Assembly: GCA_963662175.1 (NCBI GenBank)
Contig: OY759219.1
Coordinates: 44,198,675 to 44,262,674, forward strand
Reading direction: 5' to 3'
Length of the DNA: 64,000 bases
From: Aradus depressus
Lineage: Eukaryota; Arthropoda; Insecta; Hemiptera; Aradidae
In this document: positions 44,801 through 55,932 of the stretch, one piece after another
How positions within the stretch are numbered: the stretch's first letter is position 1
Layout of the letters: each line of letters starts with the position of its first letter
Program-made: the position numbers and the translations under genes
Notes under the pieces: generated by a model
Databases searched by the model: none
The model's input: the letters and a program-made list of their open reading frames with translations, nothing else
Told to the model about the DNA's origin: nothing

Positions 44801-47705
44801 TACGGCATTCTGGATGCACTCATACAATTTTGAATGCATCCCCTCCTCTTTCCTGTAGCTCATCTGGCTGAACATTTACAGGTGTCGTCCTTACGGCATT
44901 CTGCATACACTCATACAATTTTGAAAGCATCCCCTCCTCTTTCCAGTAGCTCATCTGCCTGAACATTTACAGGTGTCGTCCTTACGGCGTTCTGCATACA
45001 CTCATACAATTTTGAATGCATTCCCTCCTCTTTCCAGTAGCTCATCTGGCTGAACATTTACAGCTGTCGTCCTTACGGCATTCTGGATACACTCATACAA
45101 TTTTAAATGCATCCCCTCCTCTTTCCTGTAGCTCATCTGGCTGAACATTTACAGGTGTCGTCCTTACGGCATTCTGGATACACTCATACAATTTTGAATG
45201 CATCCCCCCCTCTTTCCTGTAGCTCACCTGGCTGAACATTTACAGGTGTCGTCCTTACGGCATTCTGCATACACTCATACAATTTTGAATGCATTCCCTC
45301 CTCTTTCCTGTAGCTCATCCTGCTGAACATTTACAGGTGTCGTCCCTACGGCATTCTGGATACACTCATACAATTTTGAATGCATCCTCTCCTCTTTCCA
45401 GTAGCTCATCTGGCTGAACATTTACAGGTGTCGTCCTTACGGCATTCTGGATACACTCATACAATTTTGAATGCATCCCCTCCTCTTTCCAGTAGCTCAT
45501 CTGGCTGAACATTTATAGGTGTCGTCCTTACGGCATTCTGGATACACTCATACAATTTTGAATCCATCCCTTCCACTTTCCTTTAGCTCATCTGGCTGAA
45601 CATTTACAGGTGTCGTCCTTACGGCATTCTGGACACACTCATACAATTTTGTATCCATCCCTTCCTCTTTCCTTTAGCTCATCTGGCTGAACATTTACAG
45701 GTGTCGTCCTTACGGCATTCTGGATACACTCTTACAATTTAGAATGCATCCCCTCCTCTTTCCAGTAGCTCATCTGGCTGAACATTTACAGGTGTCGTCC
45801 TTACGGCATTCCGGATACACTCATACAATTTTGAATGCATCCTCTCCTCTTTCCAGTAGCTCATCTGGCTGAACATTTACAGGTGTCGTCCTTCCGGCAT
45901 TCTGGATACACTCATACAATTTTGAATCCATCCCTTTCTCTTTCCTTTAGCTCATCTGGCTGAACATTTACAGGTGTCGTCCTTACGGCATTCTGGATAC
46001 ACTCATACAATTTTGAATGCATCCCCTCCTCTTTCCAGTAGCTCATCTGGTTGAACATTTACAGGTGTCGTCCTTACGGCATTCTGGATACACTCATACA
46101 ATTTTGAATGCAGCCGATACACTCATACAATTTTGAATCCAACCCCTCCTTTTTCCTGTAGCTCATCTGGCTGAACATTTACAGCATTCGTCCTTACGGC
46201 ATTCTGGATACACTCATACAATTTTGAATGCATCCCCTCCTCTTTCCTGTAGCTCATCTGGCTGAACATTTACAGCTGTCGTCCTTACGGCATTCTGGAT
46301 ACACTCATACAATTTTGAATGCATCCCCTCCTCTTTCCTGTAGCTCACCTGGCTGAACATTTACAGGTGTCGTCCTTACGGCATTCTGGATACACTCTTA
46401 CAATTTAGAATGCATCCCCTCCTCTTTCCAGTAGCTCATCTGGCTGAACATTTACAGGTGTCGTCCTTACGGCATTCTGGATACACTCATACAATTTTGA
46501 ATGCATCCCCTCCTCTTTCCAGTAGCACATCTGGCTGAACATTTACAGGTGTCGTCCTTACGGCATTCTGGATGCACTCATACAATTTTGAATGCATCCC
46601 CTCCTCTTTCCTGTAGCTCATCTGGCTGAACATTTACAGGTGTCGTCCTTACGGCATTCTGCATACACTCATACAATTTTGAAAGCATCCCCTCCTCTTT
46701 CCAGTAGCTCATCTGCCTGAACATTTACAGGTGTCGTCCTTACGGCGTTCTGCATACACTCATACAATTTTGAATGCATTCCCTCCTCTTTCCAGTAGCT
46801 CATCTGGCTGAACATTTACAGCTGTCGTCCTTACGGCATTCTGGATACACTCATACAATTTTAAATGCATCCCCTCCTCTTTCCTGTAGCTCATCTGGCT
46901 GAACATTTACAGGTGTCGTCCTTACGGCATTCTGGATACACTCATACAATTTTGAATGCATCCCCCCCTCTTTCCTGTAGCTCACCTGGCTGAACATTTA
47001 CAGGTGTCGTCCTTACGGCATTCTGCATACACTCATACAATTTTGAATGCATTCCCTCCTCTTTCCTGTAGCTCATCCTGCTGAACATTTACAGGTGTCG
47101 TCCCTACGGCATTCTGGATACACTCATACAATTTTGAATGCATCCTCTCCTCTTTCCAGTAGCTCATCTGGCTGAACATTTACAGGTGTCGTCCTTACGG
47201 CATTCTGGATACACTCATACAATTTTGAATGCATCCCCTCCTCTTTCCAGTAGCTCATCTGGCTGAACATTTATAGGTGTCGTCCTTACGGCATTCTGGA
47301 TACACTCATACAATTTTGAATCCATCCCTTCCACTTTCCTTTAGCTCATCTGGCTGAACATTTACAGGTGTCGTCCTTACGGCATTCTGGACACACTCAT
47401 ACAATTTTGTATCCATCCCTTCCTCTTTCCTTTAGCTCATCTGGCTGAACATTTACAGGTGTCGTCCTTACGGCATTCTGGATACACTCTTACAATTTAG
47501 AATGCATCCCCTCCTCTTTCCAGTAGCTCATCTGGCTGAACATTTACAGGTGTCGTCCTTACGGCATTCCGGATACACTCATACAATTTTGAATGCATCC
47601 TCTCCTCTTTCCAGTAGCTCATCTGGCTGAACATTTACAGGTGTCGTCCTTCCGGCATTCTGGATACACTCATACAATTTTGAATCCATCCCTTTCTCTT
47701 TCCTT
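41860..47705. repeat. Satellite domain with 1,758/1,787-bp higher-order unit
   Basis: The private marker TCGTCCTTCCGG occurs at 42,231, 43,069, 44,099, 45,886 and 47,644. The last three are spaced 1,787 and 1,758 bp apart. These equal nineteen monomers plus two or one 29-bp units, and exactly two and one deleted units can be counted in those intervals. Other co-travelling markers are ACAATTTAGAATGC, GCATTCCGGATAC and TCATCTGGTTGAAC. Confidence 0.84.
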
Positions 47706-50369
47706 TAGCTCATCTGGCTGAACATTTACAGGTGTCGTCCTTACGGCATTCTGGATACACTCATACAATTTTGAATGCATCCCCTCCTCTTTCCAGTAGC
47801 TCATCTGGTTGAACATTTACAGGTGTCGTCCTTACGGCATTCTGGATACACTCATACAATTTTGAATGCAGCCGATACACTCATACAATTTTGAATCCAA
47901 CCCCTCCTTTTTCCTGTAGCTCATCTGGCTGAACATTTACAGCATTCGTCCTTACGGCATTCTGGATACACTCATACAATTTTGAATGCATCCCCTCCTC
48001 TTTCCTGTAGCTCATCTGGCTGAACATTTACAGCTGTCGTCCTTACGGCATTCTGGATACACTCATACAATTTTGAATGCATCCCCTCCTCTTTCCTGTA
48101 GCTCACCTGGCTGAACATTTACAGGTGTCGTCCTTACGGCATTCTGCATACACTCATACAATTTTGAATGCATTCCCTCCTCTTTCCTGTAGCTCATCCG
48201 GCTGAACATTTACAGGTGTCGTCCTTACGGCATTCTGCATACACTCATACAATTTTGAATCCATCCCTTCCTCTTTCCTTTAGCTCATCTGGCTGAACAT
48301 TTACAGGTGTCGTCCTTACGGCATTCTGGATACACTCATACAATTTTGAATGCAGCCGATACACTCATACAACTTTGAATGCATCCCCTCCTCTTTTCTG
48401 TAGCTCATCTGGCTGAACATTTACAGGTGTCGTCCTTACGGCATTCTGGATACTCTCATACAATTTTGAATGCATCCCCTCCTCTTTCCTGTAGCTCACC
48501 TGGCTGATCATTTACAGGTGTCGTCCTTACGGCATTCTGCATACACTCATACAATTTTGAAAGCATCCCCTCCTCTTTCCAATGGCTCATCTGGCTTAAT
48601 ATTTACAGGTGTCGTCCTTACGGCGTTCTGCATACACTCATACAATTTTGAATGCATTCGCTCCTCTTTCCAGTAGCTCATCTGGCTAAACATTTACAGG
48701 TGTCGTCCTTACGGCATTCTGGATACTCTCATACAATTTTGAATGCATCCCCTCCTCTTTCCTGTAGCTCACCTGGCTGATCATTTACAGGTGTCGTCCT
48801 TACGGCATTCTGCATACACTCATACAATTTTGAATGCATTCCCTCCTCTTTCCCCTAGCTCATCCGGCTGAACATTTACAGGTGTCGTCCTTACGGCATT
48901 CGGAATACACTCATACAATTTTGAATGCATCCCTTCCCCATTCCTGTAGCTCATCTGGCTGAACATTTACAGGTGTCGTCCTTACGGCATTCTGGATGCA
49001 CTCATACAATTTTGAATGCATCCCCTCCTCTTTCCTGTAGCTCATCTGGCTGAACATTTACAGGTGTCGTCCTTACGGCATTCTGGATACACTCATACAA
49101 TTTTGAATGCATCCCCTCCTCTTTCCAGTAGCTCATCTGGTTGAACATTTACAGGTGTCGTCCTTACGGCATTCTGGATACACTCATACAATTTTGAATG
49201 CAGCCGATACACTCATACAATTTTGAATCCAACCCCTCCTTTTTCCTGTAGCTCATCTGGCTGAACATTTACAGCATTCGTCCTTACGGCATTCTGGATA
49301 CACTCATACAATTTTGAATGCATCCCCTCCTCTTTCCTGTAGCTCATCTGGCTGAACATTTACAGCTGTCGTCCTTACGGCATTCTGGATACACTCATAC
49401 AATTTTGAATGCATCCCCTCCTCTTTCCTGTAGCTCACCTGGCTGAACATTTACAGGTGTCGTCCTTACGGCATTCTGCATACACTCATACAATTTTGAA
49501 TGCATTCCCTCCTCTTTCCTGTAGCTCATCCGGCTGAACATTTACAGGTGTCGTCCTTACGGCATTCTGCATACACTCATACAATTTTGAATCCATCCCT
49601 TCCTCTTTCCTTTAGCTCATCTGGCTGAACATTTACAGGTGTCGTCCTTACGGCATTCTGGATACACTCATACAATTTTGAATGCAGCCGATACACTCAT
49701 ACAACTTTGAATGCATCCCCTCCTCTTTTCTGTAGCTCATCTGGCTGAACATTTACAGGTGTCGTCCTTACGGCATTCTGGATACTCTCATACAATTTTG
49801 AATGCATCCCCTCCTCTTTCCTGTAGCTCACCTGGCTGATCATTTACAGGTGTCGTCCTTACGGCATTCTGCATACACTCATACAATTTTGAAAGCATCC
49901 CCTCCTCTTTCCAATGGCTCATCTGGCTTAATATTTACAGGTGTCGTCCTTACGGCGTTCTGCATACACTCATACAATTTTGAATGCATTCGCTCCTCTT
50001 TCCAGTAGCTCATCTGGCTAAACATTTACAGGTGTCGTCCTTACGGCATTCTGGATACTCTCATACAATTTTGAATGCATCCCCTCCTCTTTCCTGTAGC
50101 TCACCTGGCTGATCATTTACAGGTGTCGTCCTTACGGCATTCTGCATACACTCATACAATTTTGAATGCATTCCCTCCTCTTTCCCCTAGCTCATCCGGC
50201 TGAACATTTACAGGTGTCGTCCTTACGGCATTCGGAATACACTCATACAATTTTGAATGCATCCCTTCCCCATTCCTGTAGCTCATCTGGCTGAACATTT
50301 ACAGGTGTCGTCCTTACGGCATTCTGGATGCACTCATACAATTTTGAATGCATCCCCTCCTCTTTCCTG
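47706..50369. repeat. 1,332-bp tandem duplication of satellite
   Basis: 47,706-49,037 is repeated directly at 49,038-50,369, and identity continues to about 50,417. Markers shared at offset 1,332 are ACAGCATTCG (47,939/49,271), the CTGATCATTTACAGG monomer and TTTCCAATGGCTC (48,579/49,911). The offset is fourteen full monomers plus two deleted units. Confidence 0.84.
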
Positions 50370-50833
50370 TAGCTCATCTGGCTGAACATTTACAGGTGTC
50401 GTCCTTACGGCATTCTGCATACACTCATACAATTTTGAATGCATCCCCTCCTCTTTCCTGTAGCTCATCTGGCTGAACATTTACAGGTGTCGTCCTTACG
50501 GCATTCTTGATACACTCATACAATTTTGAATGCATCCCCTCCTCTCTCCTGTAGGTCATCTGGCTGAACATTTACAGGTGTCGTCCTTACGGCATTCTTG
50601 ATACACTCATACAATTTTGAATGCATCCCCTCCTCTTTCCTGTAGCTCATCTGGCTGAACATTTACAGGTGTCGTCCTTACGGCATTCTGGATACACTCA
50701 TACAATTTTGAATGCATCCCCTCCTCTTTCCTGTAGCTCATCCGGCTGAACATTTACAGGTGTCGTCCTTACGGCATTCTGCATACACTCATACAATTTT
50801 GAAAGCATCCCCTCCTCTTTCCAATGGCTCATC

Positions 50834-50972
50834 TGGTGCATAAATATTTACAGGTGTCGTCCTCTTAACGGCGCATCTGGCATACACTCATTACAGAGTT
50901 TATTGCATTCGCTCCTCTTACCAATTTTGAATGCATTCGCTCCTCTTGTCAGTAGCAGTCATACTGGCCTGA
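50834..50972. other. Scrambled patch in the satellite array
   Basis: Between two regular monomers the sequence contains a dense cluster of small insertions and substitutions: TGGTGCATAAATATT, CCTCTTAACGGCGCATCTGG, ACTCATTACAGAGTTTATTG, and a doubled GCATTCGCTCCTCTT. The corresponding regular stretch (48,579 to about 48,690, also 49,911 onward) is about 41 bp shorter. Everything on either side is clean. This looks like unpolished long-read consensus or a join between two assembly paths rather than normal satellite divergence. A true local mutation cluster cannot be excluded. Confidence 0.75.
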
Positions 50973-53900
50973 ACATTTACAGGTGTCGTCCTTACGGCAT
51001 TCTGGATACTCTCATACAATTTTGAATGCATCCCCTCCTCTTTCCTGTAGCTCACCTGGCTGATCATTTACAGGTGTCGTCCTTACGGCATTCTGCATAC
51101 ACTCATACAATTTTGAATGCATTCCCTCCTCTTTCCCCTAGCTCATCCGGCTGAACATTTACAGGTGTCGCCCTTACGGCATTCTGCATACACTCATACA
51201 ATTTTGAATGCATCCCTTCCCCATTCCTGTAGCTCATCTGGCTGAACATTTACAGGTGTCGTCCTTACGGCATTCTGCATACACTCATACAATTTTGAAT
51301 CCAACCCCTCCTTTTTCCTGTAGCTCATCTGGCAGAACATTTACAGCTGTCGTCCTTACGGCATTCTGGATACACTCATACAATTTTGAATGCATCCCCT
51401 CCTCTTTCCTGTAGCTCATCTGGCTGAACATTTACAGGTGTCGTCCTTACGGCATTCTGGATACACTCATACAATTTTGAATGCATCCCCCCCTCTTTCC
51501 TGTAGCTCATCTGGCTGAATATTTACAGGTGTCCATCCCCTCCTCTTTCCTGTAGCTCACCTGGCTGAACATTTACAGGTGTCGTCCTTACGGCATTTTG
51601 CATACACTCATACAATTTTGAATGCATTCCCTCCTCTTTCCTGTAGCTCATCCGGCTGAACATTTACAGGTGTCGTCCTTACGGCATTCTGCATACACTC
51701 ATACAATTTTGAATGCATCCCTTCCCCATTCCTGTAGCTCATCTGGCTGAACATTTACAGGTGTCGTCCTTACGGCATTCTGGATGCACTCATACTATTT
51801 TGAATGCATCCCCTCCTCTTTCCTGTATCTCATCTGGCTGAACATTTACAGGTGTCGTCCTTACGGCATTCTGCATACACTCATACAATTTTGAATGCAT
51901 CCCCTCCTCTTTCCTGTAGCTCATCTGGCTGAACATTTACAGGTGTCGTCCTTACGGCATTCTTGATACACTCATACAATTTTGAATGCATCCCCTCCTC
52001 TCTCCTGTAGCTCATCTGGCTGAACATTTACAGGTGTCGTCCTTACGGCATTCTTGATACACTCATACAATTTTGAATGCATCCCCTCCTCTCTCCTGTA
52101 GCTCATCTGGCTGAACATTTACAGCTGTTGTCCTTACGGCATTCTAGATACACTCATACAATTTTGAATGCATCCCCTCCTCTTTCCTGTAGCTCATCTG
52201 GCTGAACATTTACAGCTGTCGTCCTTACAGCATTCTGGATAGACTCATACAATTTTGAATGCAGCAGATACACTCATACAACTTTGAATGCATCCCCTCC
52301 TCTTTCCTGTAGCTCATCTGGCTGAACATTTACAGGTGTCGTCCTTACGGCATTCTGCATACACTCATACAATTTTGAATGCATCCCTTCCTCTTTCCTG
52401 TAGCTCATCAGGCTGAACATTTACAGGTGTCGTTCTTACGGCCTTTTGCATACGCTCATACAATTTTGAATCCATCCCTTCCTCTTTCCAGTAGCTCATC
52501 TGGCTGAACATTTACTGGTGTTGTCGTTACGGCATTCTGCATACACTCATACAATTTTGAATGCATCCCCTCCTCTTTCCTGTAGCTCATTTGGCTGAAC
52601 ATTTACAGGTGTCGTCCTTACGGCATTCTGGATACACTCATACAATTTTGAATGCATCCCCTCCTCTTTCCTGTAGCTCATCCGGCTGAACATTTACAGG
52701 TGTCGTCCTTACGGCATTCTGCATACACTCATACAATTTTGAATGCATTCCCTCCTCTTTCCCCTAGCTCATCCGGCTGAACATTTACAGGTGTCGCCCT
52801 TACGGCATTCTGCATACACTCATACAATTTTGAATGCATCCCTTCCCCATTCCTGTAGCTCATCTGGCTGAACATTTACAGGTGTCGTCCTTACGGCATT
52901 CTGCATACACTCATACAATTTTGAATCCAACCCCTCCTCTCTCCTGTAGCTCATCTGGCTGAACATTTACAGGTGTCGTCCTTACGGCATTCTTGATACA
53001 CTCATACAATTTTGAATGCATCCCCTCCTCTCTCCTGTAGCTCATCTGGCTGAACATTTACAGCTGTTGTCCTTACGGCATTCTAGATACACTCATACAA
53101 TTTTGAATGCATCCCCTCCTCTTTCCTGTAGCTCATCTGGCTGAACATTTACAGCTGTCGTCCTTACAGCATTCTGGATAGACTCATACAATTTTGAATG
53201 CAGCAGATACACTCATACAACTTTGAATGCATCCCCTCCTCTTTCCTGTAGCTCATCTGGCTGAATATTTACAGGTGTCGTCCTTACGGCATTCTGGATA
53301 CTCTCATACAGTTTTGAATGCATCCCCTCCTCTTTCCTGTAGCTCACCTGGCTGAACATTTACAGGTGTCGTCCTTACGGCATTTTGCATACACTCATAC
53401 AATTTTGAATGCATTCCCTCCTCTTTCCTGTAGCTCATCCGGCTGAACATTTACAGGTGTCGTCCTTACGGCATTCTGCATACACTCATACAATTTTGAA
53501 TGCATCCCTTCCCCATTCCTGTAGCTCATCTGGCTGAACATTTACAGGTGTCGTCCTTACGGCATTCTGGATGCACTCATACTATTTTGAATGCATCCCC
53601 TCCTCTTTCCTGTATCTCATCTGGCTGAACATTTACAGGTGTCGTCCTTACGGCATTCTGCATACACTCATACAATTTTGAATGCATCCCCTCCTCTTTC
53701 CTGTAGCTCATCTGGCTGAACATTTACAGGTGTCGTCCTTACGGCATTCTTGATACACTCATACAATTTTGAATGCATCCCCTCCTCTCTCCTGTAGCTC
53801 ATCTGGCTGAACATTTACAGGTGTCGTCCTTACGGCATTCTTGATACACTCATACAATTTTGAATGCATCCCCTCCTCTCTCCTGTAGCTCATCTGGCTG

Positions 53901-54701
53901 AACATTTACAGCTGTTGTCCTTACGGCATTCTAGATACACTCATACAATTTTGAATGCATCCCCTCCTCTTTCCTGTAGCTCATCTGGCTGAACATTTAC
54001 AGCTGTCGTCCTTACAGCATTCTGGATAGACTCATACAATTTTGAATGCAGCAGATACACTCATACAACTTTGAATGCATCCCCTCCTCTTTCCTGTAGC
54101 TCATCTGGCTGAACATTTACAGGTGTCGTCCTTACGGCATTCTGCATACACTCATACAATTTTGAATGCATCCCTTCCTCTTTCCTGTAGCTCATCAGGC
54201 TGAACATTTACAGGTGTCGTTCTTACGGCCTTTTGCATACGCTCATACAATTTTGAATCCATCCCTTCCTCTTTCCAGTAGCTCATCTGGCTGAACATTT
54301 ACTGGTGTTGTCGTTACGGCATTCTGCATACACTCATACAATTTTGAATGCATCCCCTCCTCTTTCCTGTAGCTCATTTGGCTGAACATTTACAGGTGTC
54401 GTCCTTACGGCATTCTGGATACACTCATACAATTTTGAATGCATCCCTTCCTCTTTCCTGTAGCTCATCAGGCTGAACATTTACAGGTGTCGTTCTTACG
54501 GCCTTTTGCATACGCTCATACAATTTTGAATCCATCCCTTCCTCTTTCCAGTAGCTCATCTGGCTGAACATTTACTGGTGTTGTCGTTACGGCATTCTGC
54601 ATACACTCATACAATTTTGAATGAATCCCCTCCTCTTTCCTGTAGCTCATTTGGCTGAACATTTACAGGTGTCGTCCATACGGCATTCTGCATACACTCA
54701 T
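50973..54701. repeat. Right-end satellite domain with 1,787-bp and 273-bp repeats
   Basis: Markers CTGTTGTCC (52,125 and 53,912) and TTACTGGTG (52,512 and 54,299) repeat at offset 1,787. The CTGTTGTCC marker also occurs at 53,064. The last part is a three-monomer (273-bp) duplication, with TTACTGGTG at 54,299 and 54,572. At 51,530-51,536 a monomer is cut short (AGGTGTCCATCCCCTCC), losing the second half of one unit and the start of the next. CCCCATTCCTG monomers typical of 9,650-11,400 are frequent here. Confidence 0.78.
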
Positions 54702-55862
54702 AAAATAAGAGGATGGGTCCATCAGAATCTATACCAACCACGCGCCCTTTAATGCGCAACCATTTGAGACTTCCTTCTAATATTTAATAAGAAAATAAGA
54801 GGATGGGTCCATCAGAATCTACACCTACCACGCGCCCTTTAAGGCGTAATCATTTGAGACTTCCTTCTAATATTTTATAAGGAAATAATAGGATGGGTCC
54901 ATCAGAATCTACACCTAACGCGCGCTCTTTAATGAGGAATCATTTCAGACTTCCTTCTAATATTTTATAAGAAAATAAGAGGATGGGTCCATCAGAATCC
55001 ACACCTAACGCGCGCCCTTTAATGCGTAATCATTTGAGACTTCCTTCTAATATTTTATAAGAAAATAAGAGGATACGTCCATCAGAATCTACACCTACCT
55101 CGCGCCCTTTAACACGTAATCATTTGAGACTTCCTTCTAATTATTTATAAGAAAATAAGAAGATGGGTCCATCAGAATCTACACCTAACGAGCGCCCTTT
55201 AATGCGTAATCATTTGAGACTTCCTTCTAATATTTTATAAGAAAATAAGAGGATGGGTCCATCAGAATCCACACCTAACGCGCGCCCTTTAATGCGTAAT
55301 CATTTGAGACTTCCTTCTAATATTTTATAAGAAAATAAGAGGATACGTCCATCAGAATCTACACCTACCTCGCGCCCTTTAACACGTAATCATTTGAGAC
55401 TTCCTTCTAATTATTTATAAGAAAATAAGAAGATGGGTCCATCAGAATCTACACCTAACGAGCGCCCTTTAATGCGTAATCATTTGAGACTTCCTTCTAA
55501 TATTTTATAAGAAAATAAGAGGATGGGTCCATCAGAATCTTCACCTACCTCGCGCCCTCTAATGCGTAATCATTTGAGACTTCCTTCTTATATTTTATAA
55601 GAAAATAAGAGGATGGGTCCATCAGAATCTACACCTAACGAGCGCCCTTTAATGCGTAATCATTTGAGACTTCCTTCTAATATTTTATAAGAAAATAAGA
55701 GGATGGGTTCATCAGAATCTACACCTAACGCGCGCCCTCTAATGCGTAATCATTTGAGACTTCCTTCTAATATTTCATAAGAAAATAAGAGGATGGGTCC
55801 ATCAGAATCTACACCTACCTCGCGCCCTTTAACACGTAATCATTTGAGACTTCCTTCTAATA
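54702..55862. repeat. 90-bp minisatellite array, about 13 copies
   Basis: GGATGGGTCC recurs every 90 bp (54,711, 54,801 and so on). Each unit contains CCATCAGAATCTACACC, a variable CGCGCCCTTTAA block, CGTAATCATTTGAGAC, and TTCCTTCTAATATTTTATAA. Copies differ by a few bases, and a three-unit (270-bp) block carrying GGATACGTCC and AACACGTAATC occurs twice (about 55,071 and 55,341). I see no similarity to the 91-bp unit. The array starts directly at CACTCATA of the last 91-bp monomer. Its last unit stops at TTCCTTCTAATATT, leaving about 17 bp before the splice acceptor at 55,879. It is non-coding: each unit has stops in most frames. Confidence 0.95.
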
Positions 55863-55879
55863 TTTTTTCTAATTTCCAG

Positions 55880-55932
55880 ATATTGCTGAAGGTTTGATCC
55901 GCCACATTGTCCCAACAAGTGACGTTGAGAAA
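55880..55932 (+). CDS. Exon a of the unidentified gene (53 bp)
   Basis: Acceptor CTAATTTCCAG ends at 55,879 and donor AAA|GTGAGT follows 55,932. Only one of the three frames is open. It starts with two bases of a split codon and encodes IAEGLIRHIVPTSDVEK. The polypyrimidine and branch-like region (TTCCTTCTAAT) is the tail of the last 90-bp repeat unit, so the acceptor context is partly built from the repeat. Confidence 0.72.

Larger units (their letters stand above)
1..54701. repeat. 91-bp satellite DNA array (higher-order structured)
   Basis: Head-to-tail repeat with a 91-bp period: the anchor GCTCATCTGG starts at 241 and again at 332, and this spacing persists throughout. Every monomer carries recognisable blocks in the order TTTGAATGCATCC, CTCCTCTTTCC, TAGCTCATCTGGCTGAACA, TTTACAGGTGTCGTCC, TTACGGCATTCTG, ATACACTCATACAA. 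There are roughly 580 full monomers plus many 29-bp deleted forms. Neighbours differ by a few substitutions, but variant types recur in fixed orders, so there is higher-order structure. The array is open at the left edge and ends at CACTCATA, where the 90-bp array begins. Because 91 is not a multiple of three, each strand changes reading frame every unit and no frame stays open beyond about 270 bases, so it is not coding. It could be pericentromeric or heterochromatic satellite, or a giant intronic array of the gene starting at 55,880. Confidence 0.98.

Noticed and set aside
11657..51414. Plus-strand frames of 66-74 codons with HLAEHLQVSSLRHS-like peptides
   Set aside because: Also reading-frame shadows of the satellite monomers, present wherever one or two substitutions remove a stop.
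1..54701. CRISPR array
   Set aside because: Units are 91-bp direct repeats with no unique spacers, in a eukaryotic context.
54702..55862. 25-codon frame in each 90-bp unit (ATGGGTCC... to TAA)
   Set aside because: Very short, altered in many units, and directly followed by an intronic acceptor. No evidence of translation.
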